From positions 1 to 64,000 of the forward strand of contig DBQD01000036.1 of the NCBI GenBank assembly GCA_002305715.1: 64,000 nt of DNA. Direction: 5' to 3'. Below are positions 27,814 through 36,402 of this stretch, one piece after another (the stretch's first letter is position 1; the number at the start of each line of letters is the position of its first letter). The translations under genes and the position numbers were made by a program. This DNA is from Proteiniphilum sp. UBA1403. GTDB taxonomy: Bacteria > Bacteroidota > Bacteroidia > Bacteroidales > Dysgonomonadaceae. The notes below the pieces were generated by a model, which searched no databases, was not told the origin of the DNA, and saw only the letters and a program-made list of their open reading frames with translations.

Positions 27814-29040
27814 ATGAACAGATTTAACGTTTTTGCTTTGATGTTCGGGCTTTTGCTAGCCAATTTCTCGTGTGCCGAGAAGCAGGAAAAGGGACATACG
27901 AAATCCGATGAATACTATGTAGCAGCATATATTTGGCCATCCTGTCACGACGATCCATTGGGTCAAGCTAAGTTATGGGGCGACGGTATTGGCGAATGGG
28001 AAGTGATAAAAAAGGGTAATCCACGCTATGAAGGTCATTATCAGCCACGCCTGCCTCTCTGGGGTTACGAAATGGATAACGACCCGGAAGTAGTAGAACG
28101 CTGGATTGATGTTGCCGTTGATCATGGTGTTAATGTCTTCGTTTACGACTGGTATTGGTATGAAGAAGGTCCCTACCTGGAAAGTGCATTGAACGATGGA
28201 TTTTTAAAAGCGAAGAACAACCATAAAATGAACTTTTACATCATGTGGGCCAACCACGATGTTAAGCACAACTACTGGAACTATCACCGCTATGGGGATG
28301 ACGAAACCATACTTTGGGATGCCAAAGTTGACTGGAAAAACTTTAAAATCATTGTCGATCGGGTCATTAACCAGTATTTTAAACAACCCAATTATTTTAA
28401 AATCGATGGTCAACCAGTGTTCTCTGTTTTTAGCGTGGAGAAACTGATGGAGAGTTTTGGTGGAAGTGCAGAAGAGACACGTAAGGCGCTCGACTATTTT
28501 CGGGATGAGGTCAAAAAAGCAGGTTTCCCGGGTCTCCATATTCAATGGAACCAAGGAGGCGGATCACTCATGTCGGAAGAGAGAGCGGCTAAGTTTAAGA
28601 AAAATGTGGATGCAATGGGCTTCAACAGCGTGGCCATGTATAACATGGGCGGACGAGTTGAGGATTATCTGGCATACGGATCTAATTCCATTAAGATACG
28701 GGAGCAGATGGACGAAATACTCAACATTCCTGTCTTTCCGTGTGTATCCATCGGTTGGGACGACACACCCCGATTTCCGGCAAAAGGGATAAATGATGTA
28801 GTGCATTACAACAACACACCCACAAGTTTTGCTACATTGCTTTCTAAAGCGAAAGAATATGCCGACAACCATCCCGATCAGCCCAAATTGATCACAATCA
28901 ATGCCTGGAACGAATGGGTAGAGGGCAGTTATCTCTTACCCGACATGCTTTACGGGTTTGACTACCTTGAAGCAGTAAAGTCGGTATTTATTGAAAAGAA
29001 GTTCGATCGCTATAAAAAGCCGTCTCAACAAATCAATTAG
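27814..29040 (+). CDS. GH99/WbsX-like glycosidase, divergent member
   Basis: The 408-residue lipoprotein has NFSC (Cys20) followed by AEKQEKG. It is the most divergent of the five GH99-like proteins and closest to the classical WbsX pattern: AAYIWPSCHDDPLG, VNVFVYDWYWYEEGP, MWANHDV, CVSIGWDDTPRFP and NAWNEWVEGSYLLPD. Candidate catalytic residues are Glu367/Glu370 within NEWVE. It probably handles a different linkage or subsite than the tight FDGW-type group. It lies 82 nt after the GH127-type gene and 33 nt before the GH106-like gene, in line with co-transcription. Confidence 0.8.
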   Translation: MNRFNVFALMFGLLLANFSCAEKQEKGHTKSDEYYVAAYIWPSCHDDPLGQAKLWGDGIGEWEVIKKGNPRYEGHYQPRLPLWGYEMDNDPEVVERWIDVAVDHGVNVFVYDWYWYEEGPYLESALNDGFLKAKNNHKMNFYIMWANHDVKHNYWNYHRYGDDETILWDAKVDWKNFKIIVDRVINQYFKQPNYFKIDGQPVFSVFSVEKLMESFGGSAEETRKALDYFRDEVKKAGFPGLHIQWNQGGGSLMSEERAAKFKKNVDAMGFNSVAMYNMGGRVEDYLAYGSNSIKIREQMDEILNIPVFPCVSIGWDDTPRFPAKGINDVVHYNNTPTSFATLLSKAKEYADNHPDQPKLITINAWNEWVEGSYLLPDMLYGFDYLEAVKSVFIEKKFDRYKKPSQQIN

Positions 29041-29073
29041 TATTTGAAGTAATTGATTCAAAAAAAGACATAG

Positions 29074-32000
29074 ATGAAAAATTTGTTGTACTTATGTTTA
29101 ATTGGCTGTTATCTTTTTACACTTTCCTGTAAACCTTCCGAAACGACCAATAACACCTATAGCATTTTACACGAGGCATTTTTAAATCCTCCTCGTGAAG
29201 CACGCCCCAAAGTTTACTGGTGGTGTTTGAACGGTAATATCGATACACTAAGAGCAAAAGAGGAGTTAAAAGCAATGAAAGAAGCCGGTATCACAGGTTT
29301 TGATCTGTATGAAATTGGAGAATACAAGCAAGACACCACACAAATTCCGGCAGGTCCTGCATTCATGAGTGGGCAGTCGCTCCAGTTAATAAAATTTGCC
29401 GTGAAAGAGGCTGAAAAACTGGACTTGACTGTGGGTCTAAGCCTATCCAGCAGCTGGAATGCCGGAGGGAGCTGGGTCAAGCCCAAACATGCCGGAAAAT
29501 CGTTATACCGTTCTAAATTGGAAATAACAGGCACTGGTAAGGAACAACAAATTAAACTTCCGTTCCCCGAGATTAAATTCTCTCAACTTGTTATGGGAAC
29601 CAACAAACCTCTCATCCAGTTTGATAAGGAAGGTAAACCAGAATATTATGAAGAGATTGCTATCTTGGCAATTCCTATTGACACCCATGAGAAGCAGGAT
29701 AAAACTGAACCCCTTGTCATTACGTCACACTTCGACCCTCAAACAGAGACATTAAAATGGAATGTACCATCTGGAAAGTGGGAGATTCACCGATATGTCT
29801 GCTCCAACTCAGGTCAACAGGTTGTACTGCCCAGTCCCCACTCAATTGGATTAACCATTGATCATTTCGATGCAGAAGCTGTTGAAACCCACTTGATGTA
29901 TTTTGTCGATCGCCTGCAATCTGTTTTAGGTGATATCAGTAAAACGGCATTGAAAAGCTTTTATCTAGCCAGTTATGAAGCTAGGGGACAAGTCTGGACA
30001 CCCACCCTCCCGAAGGCATTCAAAGAATTACATGGTTATGAAATTGAAAAATACCTTCCCCTCTTCTTCGAACCGGATATTTTTGATGCAGATACTGCCG
30101 CAAAAGTAGATACTGATTTCAAGAAAACCTTATCCGAATTAATGATTAATAATCTGTACAAGAAAGGTAGAGAAATTTGTCATCGGTATGGATTAAAAAT
30201 AAACAGCGAAGCCGGAGGTCCCGGCTACCCACTCTATAACGGACCTGCTGATCCACTTAAAGCGCAGGGTACCATCGACATCCCCAGAGGTGAATTTTGG
30301 ATAAACCACTCACGCTTTTACAAGGATAAAAACGACAGTATCGATATCTTACGCATTGTAAAAGAGACTGCCGCAGCATCGCACATCTACCAAAAGGGAG
30401 TGGTAGAAATGGAAGCATTCACCTCGTTTATGCATTGGCAAGAGGGACCAGGTGACATGAAACCTTTTGGTGACAGAGCTTTTTGTGAAGGCATGAATCG
30501 TGCTGTTTTTCATGGGTTTAGCCACAATATTACCAATTCTGGTTATCCGGGATATGTATATACTGCAGGTACTCACTTTAACACGAAGAGAGTATGGTGG
30601 TCAAAAGCAAAACCTTTTATAGACTACGTTTCCCGCATCTCTGCTGTCTTTCAGAAAAGTGATTTTAAAGCCGATGTCGTTTGGTATTATGGCGATAAGG
30701 TACCCAATGCTGCACGCCCTAAAAACACTCACTTTAAAGTGGGTCCTGGCTACGATTACGAAGTAATCAATACAGAGGTATTACTTAAAAAGCTGACTGT
30801 GAATAAAGGGAAATTGGTACTTCCAAGCGGAGCAGAATTCAGTTTGCTTGTTTTAGAAGATGAAGACAATTTCACTTCTAGCGTTCTGAAGAAACTATAC
30901 GAATTGGTTGATAAAGGAGCCATTATTGTGGGAAACAAACCTTCCAAAATAGATGGAGTTACTCCAGACGGAAAGTCGAAGAGAATGATCGATGACCTAT
31001 GGGCAACTAACAACGGTATACCGAAAAACTTCCCAAGTAGTAAGGGCAAGATCCTTTCCGGAGTCACAGCACAGGAATTGCTGCAGGCTATGAATCTGCC
31101 TTCCGATATATATTACAAGGGTTTTGAACAGGACCTCATCGATTATATCCATTTCGGGAAAGAGAATGTCGATATCTACTTCATTCGCAACGCGCAAAAT
31201 AGAACCATCTCACAAGACATCAAGTTCAGGCAACAGAACAAATATCCTGAAATATGGAATCCAGTTACTGGTGAGATTACGACGGTATCTATTTATAGTT
31301 GGGACGAGAAATACATCTCCGTACCTATTACATTAGCCCCTTACGGATCCTACCTTATTGTTTTTCGCGACACTGGAAAGCTACCCTCATATACCGCTTT
31401 ATCCGGTAATAACGGAAGTATTCCCAATTTCGAATTTACAGCAGAGGGTATTCACATTTTGGAAGAGGGCAAATTCACCTTAATTGGTAAGAGTGAGACA
31501 ATTACCATAGAGAATAAAATCTCCTGCTTTCAGCTTGAAGGACCATGGGAATTGTCGTTTACACAAGGTTGGGGAGCTCCCGAAAAGGTTATCTTCCCGG
31601 AACTAATCTCATGGACCGATTCTAAAATAGATGGTGTTAAATATTATTCCGGAATTGCCACGTACGAGAAAGTCTTTACATTCAATGAAGACGTGCCGAT
31701 AGAAGGTTCTAAAATATTTCTTGATCTGGGTGATTTATCGAAAGTTGCCGATGTGTGGCTAAACGATCAACATCTCGGTATCAGTTGGACAAAACCGTAT
31801 CGTTTCGACATAACGGGCTTCCTCAAGCAGGGTGATAACAGCATCCGAGTTGAAGTGGGCAACACCTGGTCGAATCGAATTACAGGAGATGCCTTAACAG
31901 GTGAGAAGTATACAAATACCAATATGAAGACGACGATAATCCCTGCACCTACCATGGAAACGGGCGACCAAACACGCTATCCGTGGGCACAAGTTCCGTT

Positions 32001-32121
32001 GATTAAATCGGGACTGTTGGGACCAGTCACCATTCAACTAACAACACCTATTATGAATCCTACGATGGTCCATGAAGAACTCTCTAAAGACCCGCATATG
32101 AACAATCGGAATACTGAATAA
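29074..32121 (+). CDS. GH106-like glycosidase (alpha-L-rhamnosidase-type)
   Basis: The 1015-residue lipoprotein has FTLSC (Cys19). The start of the domain, ARPKVYWWCLNGNIDTLRAKEELKAMKEAGITGFDLYE, broken only here for reading, and SLSSSWNAGG. Confidence 0.
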   Translation: MKNLLYLCLIGCYLFTLSCKPSETTNNTYSILHEAFLNPPREARPKVYWWCLNGNIDTLRAKEELKAMKEAGITGFDLYEIGEYKQDTTQIPAGPAFMSGQSLQLIKFAVKEAEKLDLTVGLSLSSSWNAGGSWVKPKHAGKSLYRSKLEITGTGKEQQIKLPFPEIKFSQLVMGTNKPLIQFDKEGKPEYYEEIAILAIPIDTHEKQDKTEPLVITSHFDPQTETLKWNVPSGKWEIHRYVCSNSGQQVVLPSPHSIGLTIDHFDAEAVETHLMYFVDRLQSVLGDISKTALKSFYLASYEARGQVWTPTLPKAFKELHGYEIEKYLPLFFEPDIFDADTAAKVDTDFKKTLSELMINNLYKKGREICHRYGLKINSEAGGPGYPLYNGPADPLKAQGTIDIPRGEFWINHSRFYKDKNDSIDILRIVKETAAASHIYQKGVVEMEAFTSFMHWQEGPGDMKPFGDRAFCEGMNRAVFHGFSHNITNSGYPGYVYTAGTHFNTKRVWWSKAKPFIDYVSRISAVFQKSDFKADVVWYYGDKVPNAARPKNTHFKVGPGYDYEVINTEVLLKKLTVNKGKLVLPSGAEFSLLVLEDEDNFTSSVLKKLYELVDKGAIIVGNKPSKIDGVTPDGKSKRMIDDLWATNNGIPKNFPSSKGKILSGVTAQELLQAMNLPSDIYYKGFEQDLIDYIHFGKENVDIYFIRNAQNRTISQDIKFRQQNKYPEIWNPVTGEITTVSIYSWDEKYISVPITLAPYGSYLIVFRDTGKLPSYTALSGNNGSIPNFEFTAEGIHILEEGKFTLIGKSETITIENKISCFQLEGPWELSFTQGWGAPEKVIFPELISWTDSKIDGVKYYSGIATYEKVFTFNEDVPIEGSKIFLDLGDLSKVADVWLNDQHLGISWTKPYRFDITGFLKQGDNSIRVEVGNTWSNRITGDALTGEKYTNTNMKTTIIPAPTMETGDQTRYPWAQVPLIKSGLLGPVTIQLTTPIMNPTMVHEELSKDPHMNNRNTE
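29074..32121 (+). CDS. GH106-like glycosidase (alpha-L-rhamnosidase-type)
   Basis: The 1015-residue lipoprotein has FTLSC (Cys19). Its domain opens with KVYWWCLNGN and MKEAGITGFDLYE, then SLSSSWNAGGSWV, a pattern shared by GH106 and related large Bacteroidetes glycosidases. Conserved acidic candidates are Glu379 in INSEAGG and Glu445/Glu447 in VEMEAF. A galactose-binding-like beta-sandwich follows at about 820-1000 (FQLEGPWELSF, VWLNDQHLG, GDNSIRVEVGNTW). GH106 releases alpha-L-rhamnose from plant rhamnogalacturonan side chains; other activities in this poorly sampled family are possible. It is the last + strand gene of region 1 and converges on the LacI-type gene. Confidence 0.75.
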   Translation: MKNLLYLCLIGCYLFTLSCKPSETTNNTYSILHEAFLNPPREARPKVYWWCLNGNIDTLRAKEELKAMKEAGITGFDLYEIGEYKQDTTQIPAGPAFMSGQSLQLIKFAVKEAEKLDLTVGLSLSSSWNAGGSWVKPKHAGKSLYRSKLEITGTGKEQQIKLPFPEIKFSQLVMGTNKPLIQFDKEGKPEYYEEIAILAIPIDTHEKQDKTEPLVITSHFDPQTETLKWNVPSGKWEIHRYVCSNSGQQVVLPSPHSIGLTIDHFDAEAVETHLMYFVDRLQSVLGDISKTALKSFYLASYEARGQVWTPTLPKAFKELHGYEIEKYLPLFFEPDIFDADTAAKVDTDFKKTLSELMINNLYKKGREICHRYGLKINSEAGGPGYPLYNGPADPLKAQGTIDIPRGEFWINHSRFYKDKNDSIDILRIVKETAAASHIYQKGVVEMEAFTSFMHWQEGPGDMKPFGDRAFCEGMNRAVFHGFSHNITNSGYPGYVYTAGTHFNTKRVWWSKAKPFIDYVSRISAVFQKSDFKADVVWYYGDKVPNAARPKNTHFKVGPGYDYEVINTEVLLKKLTVNKGKLVLPSGAEFSLLVLEDEDNFTSSVLKKLYELVDKGAIIVGNKPSKIDGVTPDGKSKRMIDDLWATNNGIPKNFPSSKGKILSGVTAQELLQAMNLPSDIYYKGFEQDLIDYIHFGKENVDIYFIRNAQNRTISQDIKFRQQNKYPEIWNPVTGEITTVSIYSWDEKYISVPITLAPYGSYLIVFRDTGKLPSYTALSGNNGSIPNFEFTAEGIHILEEGKFTLIGKSETITIENKISCFQLEGPWELSFTQGWGAPEKVIFPELISWTDSKIDGVKYYSGIATYEKVFTFNEDVPIEGSKIFLDLGDLSKVADVWLNDQHLGISWTKPYRFDITGFLKQGDNSIRVEVGNTWSNRITGDALTGEKYTNTNMKTTIIPAPTMETGDQTRYPWAQVPLIKSGLLGPVTIQLTTPIMNPTMVHEELSKDPHMNNRNTE

Positions 32122-32150
32122 CAATTAATGTGAGTACACCTCTACATCGA

Positions 32151-33218
32151 TCAAGTTAAATAATTAAAATGGTTGTAATAATCAATGATCTCCTTGGTCA
32201 GGATGTCGAGTTGAACATAGTTTTGTACTTTTACGGGTCTTCTATAAACCAAATATTCAATCAGTGTCTTCATAGCTAGAAATCCCTGATGTTCTGGCTC
32301 TTGTCCGATCAGGAAATCGATATACCCATTTTTAAGAGCCTTAACATTGGAAACCGTGAGGTCCACACCAATTAACGGAATGTTGGTGATTCCATTTCGT
32401 GCAAAACAGTCGGCTAGCAACCCACCACGGGAGTTAAAGAATACCACTCCACCAATATTGTGGTTCCCATGAAATAAATCCCTCACCCAGGTGTCATTTT
32501 TCTCTGGCTCCATGGTGGAGTATGGGATCGACTGTATCTTGTTTGTTTTATTCTTTTCTATAAGATAGTTATTAAAGCCATCTTGCCGCAGTGTGCTGGT
32601 ATTGGCCCCCTCATCCCCAATACGCATGGCATAGGAAACACCAATATCGCTGTCTTTTGGAATGATGGAGGTTATCAGCTTTGCCATCAGATACCCACAT
32701 TGATAGTGATCAGAAGAGAAAAAAGCCAATGGAGATGTATTCTCCATAGTGGAATCCACGAAGATGTAGGGAATGTCTTTCTCCTCCAGTTTGCGGGTCA
32801 GACGAAGTGTCTCCTCCTTGAATGTCAAACCAATGATCACTCCATCGGCATCAATCTGCAAGATCTGGTCATATACCTCCCTACAGGAATATACATCGAA
32901 TTCATTATACGTATGCACCAAACATTGTATACGAATATTCTCGTATTCTTCGAGAGCATGCTGAATTCCAAAATGAATACTTTCCCAATACTCACCTTCT
33001 GTCACACCGGGAGTGGTAATGACCACTTTGTATTTTCGTTTCAATGACATCCCGGAGATGTGGATATTTGGTTTATAATTAACCTTCTTTAATACTTCTT
33101 CCACAGCTTTTCGAGCCGGTTCCGAAACATTTCCCCTATTATGTAGTATACGATCGACTGTGCCAGGAGAAACACCAGCCATCTCTGCTATATCCTTAAT
33201 ACGAATCTTACGTTGCAT
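32151..33218 (-). CDS. LacI-family transcriptional regulator
   Basis: ATG at 33218 was chosen because the helix-turn-helix begins directly after it (KIRIKDIAEMAGVSPGTVDRILHNRG); the open frame extends 17 codons further upstream without homology. The 355-residue protein has the LacI DNA-binding domain at about 4-55, including the hinge region VNYKPN, and a periplasmic-binding-protein-like sensor domain (DADGVIIGLTF, IPYIFVDST, GVVFFNSRGG, IPLIGVDLTV, FLIGQEPEHQG). Family members bind palindromes with a central CG and release on sugar binding. It lies between regions 1 and 2 and could control either. A perfect TGTGTACGTACACA palindrome at 58789 is one candidate site. Confidence 0.9.
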   Translation of the reverse strand: MQRKIRIKDIAEMAGVSPGTVDRILHNRGNVSEPARKAVEEVLKKVNYKPNIHISGMSLKRKYKVVITTPGVTEGEYWESIHFGIQHALEEYENIRIQCLVHTYNEFDVYSCREVYDQILQIDADGVIIGLTFKEETLRLTRKLEEKDIPYIFVDSTMENTSPLAFFSSDHYQCGYLMAKLITSIIPKDSDIGVSYAMRIGDEGANTSTLRQDGFNNYLIEKNKTNKIQSIPYSTMEPEKNDTWVRDLFHGNHNIGGVVFFNSRGGLLADCFARNGITNIPLIGVDLTVSNVKALKNGYIDFLIGQEPEHQGFLAMKTLIEYLVYRRPVKVQNYVQLDILTKEIIDYYNHFNYLT

Positions 33219-33641
33219 ACAAATAAGATTTATCAATTTTCGATTGTTGACTATCCCGCAAAGTAACAATTATTTTTTCTATTTTCACAATATTATTATT
33301 TCAGCTATATTTGCCTTTCAGTTTGGAATTTTTCCCAATAGAAAGTGTATAATTAATACCAACAACAAATGGAACAGGTCAAACCTTTCTATGTTTTCTT
33401 GCTCAGGGCAATAAAAGCTATTGCACAAGATGAAAAGGACTAGTTTCTGAAAAGCTGTGAAATTCAAATTGGTAAACCATCAATTCCTATTGTTGGAGTG
33501 CTGTCAGTAAGATACGTAAAAATTGGAAGATACACAAAATAATAGATAAACGATGCACCTCTACAACGCATTTACTTGGTTTAAGTAATGTTGTGGACGT
33601 ACACAAACAAAAAGAACGAGAATAACCCAAAATATAAAGGA
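33219..33641. other. Divergent intergenic region between LacI-type and GH3 genes
   Basis: This stretch contains an exact TAnnTTTG box on the + strand (TATATTTG, 33306-33313), 336 nt before the GH3 start. Downstream of it is a short frame of 24 codons (33369-33443) that continues open past a single TAG to 33542. No dyad resembling a LacI operator was found by eye. No RNA gene or strong hairpin was seen. Confidence 0.5.
33306..33313 (+). promoter_or_regulatory. Candidate -7 promoter box upstream of GH3 gene
   Basis: TATATTTG fits TAnnTTTG. The context CTATATTTGCCT is identical over 12 bases to the box placed just before the HTCS gene at 45140, which supports promoter function. It would give a long leader (about 320 nt) to GH3, or serve the short frame at 33369. 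Confidence 0.4.
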
Positions 33642-36281
33642 ATGAATAACAAGTTATTTTACATCATGATTTTTGCCGGGTTTTTAATCCTTTCCGGCTG
33701 TAAGACAAAGTATGAATACCCGTTCCAGGATCCGGAATTACCAATAGACGAACGGGTAGAGAATCTCATTAGTCTATTAACCTTGGAAGAGAAGACTGGT
33801 TTAATGGTGAACTCCTCCGAGGCTATACCTCGTCTGGGGATTCCTGCATACGACTGGTGGAATGAAGCACTACATGGTGTTGGAAGAGCTGGACTGGCAA
33901 CAGTCTATCCGCAAGCAATTGGTATGGCTGCAACGTGGAATGAACAGGGTCATCTGGAAGCATTTACCATCATCTCGGATGAGGCTCGGGCAAAGTATCA
34001 TGAGGCAATCCGGAACGACAACAGAGGAAGGTACCTTGGCCTCAGTTTCTGGACCCCCAATATCAACATTTTTCGTGACCCTCGTTGGGGAAGAGGCCAG
34101 GAAACCTATGGAGAGGATCCTTTTCTGACAGCCCGATTGGGTGTAGCAGCAGTAAAAGGGTTACAGGGCGACGATCCCAACTATTTCAAGACCTATGCCT
34201 GTGCAAAGCATTTTGCGGTACATAGCGGTCCGGAGTGGAACCGCCACTCTTATGATGCTTCAGTTTCTGCTAGGGATCTGTGGGAAACCTATTTACCAGC
34301 ATTCAAAACGTTGGTTGAAGAGGGCAATGTACGTCAGGTGATGTGTGCCTACAATGCATTTCAGGGTGAACCCTGTTGTGGTAGCAGTAAACTTATGCTG
34401 GATATCTTGCGGAAAGAATGGGGATATGATGGAATGGTGGTATCCGACTGCTGGGGAATTAACGACTTCTTTATCCCCGATAACCATGGCACACACCCTA
34501 ATCCGGAATCGGCTGCAGCCGATGCGGTGCTCCACTCCACCGATTTGGAGTGTGGTTCTGTTTATGAAAATTTAAAATTGGCAGTTGAGCAGGGACTCAT
34601 TACTGAAGAGCAGATCGATTATTCACTGCGTCGTATTTTGCGTGGTTGGTTTGAACTGGGTATGCTCGACCCGGTGGAGAGAGTACCCTGGAGTAAGCTT
34701 CCTCTCTCTATCGTCGATTCGCCAAAACACAGAGAAAATGCACTGAAGGTAGCTCGCGAATCGATGACATTGCTTAAAAACAATAACAATGTACTGCCAT
34801 TAAGCAAATCAATTAAACGCATTGCCGTCATTGGAGCAAATGCGGCAGACAGTGTAATGCTTTGGGGAAATTATAACGGTACCCCCTCCACTACCGTAAC
34901 CATTCTAGATGGCATTCGCGCTAAACTTCCCACTAGCGAAATCATTTACGACAATGGCTGCGACCTGGTGGACCCATGGGTGAGAACATCTCTCTTTGAA
35001 CACCTTACAAACAAACAGAATAATAGCACTGGACTCTTTGTGGAGTTCTTCAATAACAACAAGTTGGAAGGAGATCCGGTAGCAACTGTGATAAACAATG
35101 TTGGTATCCGCTACAACAATTCAGGTGGAACTGCGCTAGCACAAGGTGTGAACATGGAAAACACATCTACCCGAATTAGCGGAGTCTTTACAGCTCCCTA
35201 TACCGGAGAGGTGGTGATGTTGGCTCGCACTTCCGATCAGTACTCGTTGTATCTCAACAACAAGCTGGTAATGACTCAAAGTGGTCGCGAAGCTTCTGTC
35301 CCCTCTGAATATAAATTCAATGTAACGAAAGGAGAAAAATATGACATCATGCTCACTCACTCACAAACGGGACGTCGCGTGCAGATCGATTTCTCCATCT
35401 TCCAAAAGGAAGAGGCTCGTTTTGACAAACTCGTAGAACGGATCAAAGATGTGGATGCAATTATCTATGTGGGTGGACTCTCTCCTCGTCTTGAAGGTGA
35501 AGAGATGCCAGTTAGTGCCGAAGGTTTCAAAGGTGGCGACAGAGAAGTAATTGAACTTCCTGGTGTACAGCGTCGTATACTGGCCGATCTAAAAAAAACA
35601 GGTAAGCCGGTTGTATTTGTCCTATGTTCCGGCAGTTCTCTAGCTTTGGAACAGGATGAGCCGAACTACGATGCACTTCTTGCAGCTTGGTATGGCGGTC
35701 AGGCTGCCGGCACAGCTGTGGCTGATGTTCTTTTTGGAGATTATAATCCAGCAGGACGTCTTCCGGTTACGTTTTATAAGTCGACTGCACAGTTAGACAA
35801 TGCGTTGAAAAAAGCAGAGAATCCTGATCACGTGGGATTTCAGAATTACAATATGGAAGGACGTACCTATCGGTACATGACAGAAGAACCACTTTATCCA
35901 TTTGGTCACGGCTTAAGCTACTCCACATTCAACTATGGGGAGGCTCAGCTCTCATCAACAAGCATCAAAGCATCCGATGGGGTAAAGATTACCATTCCTG
36001 TCACCAATAGCTCTTCACTCGATGGAGATGAAGTTGTACAATTATATGTAAAAAGAAACAATGATCCCGAAGTTCCGGCTAAATCATTGCGAGCATTTAG
36101 TCGTGTAACAATCCCTGCAGGTGCCACAAAGGAGGTAGAATTTACTGTCGATTCAACCGCGTTTGAGTTCTACGATGGTCGTACCGATGGACTAATTGTT
36201 AAAAATGGAAGTTACACCCTCCTTTATGGAGGTTCTTCGGCTGAAAGCAGTTTAAAACGGTTCGATATCATGGTAGAATAG
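33642..36281 (+). CDS. GH3 beta-glycosidase with PA14 insert (beta-xylosidase-type)
   Basis: ATG 33642 was chosen because it directly precedes a lipoprotein signal (LSGC, Cys20); the frame is open from 33588. The 879-residue protein has a GH3 N-terminal TIM barrel with ALHGVGRAG, CAKHFAVHSGPE and VVSDCW, where Asp269 is the expected nucleophile. The alpha/beta domain (TLLKNNNNVLPL, IAVIGANA) is interrupted by a PA14 domain at about 460-585. A C-terminal Fn3-like domain follows. GH3 removes single beta-linked sugars from the non-reducing end. The HGVGRAG/YPQAIGMAATWN pattern and the xylan-type neighbours favour beta-xylosidase. It heads the + strand xylan enzyme series. Confidence 0.9.
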   Translation: MNNKLFYIMIFAGFLILSGCKTKYEYPFQDPELPIDERVENLISLLTLEEKTGLMVNSSEAIPRLGIPAYDWWNEALHGVGRAGLATVYPQAIGMAATWNEQGHLEAFTIISDEARAKYHEAIRNDNRGRYLGLSFWTPNINIFRDPRWGRGQETYGEDPFLTARLGVAAVKGLQGDDPNYFKTYACAKHFAVHSGPEWNRHSYDASVSARDLWETYLPAFKTLVEEGNVRQVMCAYNAFQGEPCCGSSKLMLDILRKEWGYDGMVVSDCWGINDFFIPDNHGTHPNPESAAADAVLHSTDLECGSVYENLKLAVEQGLITEEQIDYSLRRILRGWFELGMLDPVERVPWSKLPLSIVDSPKHRENALKVARESMTLLKNNNNVLPLSKSIKRIAVIGANAADSVMLWGNYNGTPSTTVTILDGIRAKLPTSEIIYDNGCDLVDPWVRTSLFEHLTNKQNNSTGLFVEFFNNNKLEGDPVATVINNVGIRYNNSGGTALAQGVNMENTSTRISGVFTAPYTGEVVMLARTSDQYSLYLNNKLVMTQSGREASVPSEYKFNVTKGEKYDIMLTHSQTGRRVQIDFSIFQKEEARFDKLVERIKDVDAIIYVGGLSPRLEGEEMPVSAEGFKGGDREVIELPGVQRRILADLKKTGKPVVFVLCSGSSLALEQDEPNYDALLAAWYGGQAAGTAVADVLFGDYNPAGRLPVTFYKSTAQLDNALKKAENPDHVGFQNYNMEGRTYRYMTEEPLYPFGHGLSYSTFNYGEAQLSSTSIKASDGVKITIPVTNSSSLDGDEVVQLYVKRNNDPEVPAKSLRAFSRVTIPAGATKEVEFTVDSTAFEFYDGRTDGLIVKNGSYTLLYGGSSAESSLKRFDIMVE

Positions 36282-36314
36282 GCAAAAAGGAAGATGAGTA
36301 CTCCATAAAAATAG

Positions 36315-36341
36315 AATAATCCTCCTTCTCGGAGGAGGATT
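36315..36341. promoter_or_regulatory. GGAGGATT inverted repeat, candidate HTCS operator or terminator
   Basis: AATAATCCTCC (36315-36325) faces GGAGGATT (36334-36341). The same element recurs upstream of the divergent GH43/SusC genes near 50925 and around the HTCS gene. It can also fold as a 9-bp hairpin (AATCCTCCT/AGGAGGATT) after GH3, so termination is an alternative. A near-consensus TACTTTTA box starts 6 nt downstream at 36347, which favours a regulatory role for the esterase genes that follow. Confidence 0.5.
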
Positions 36342-36402
36342 TGAGGTACTTTTACAACTTTCAAACAGGGCTATTTAGAAGCAACTTTAAATAAAAAATA
36401 GT

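Noticed and set aside
29074..29074. A duplicate, incomplete entry for the GH106-like gene in the feature list (confidence 0)
   Set aside because: It is a drafting slip; the complete entry for 29074-32121 that follows it is the one to use.
32583..33047. 154-codon open frame on the plus strand
   Set aside because: It is antisense to the LacI-type regulator, whose domains are complete and convincing.
36318..36341. Hairpin after GH3 as a plain terminator only
   Set aside because: The same sequence element recurs at other PUL promoters, so a regulatory role was preferred; termination is kept as an alternative.
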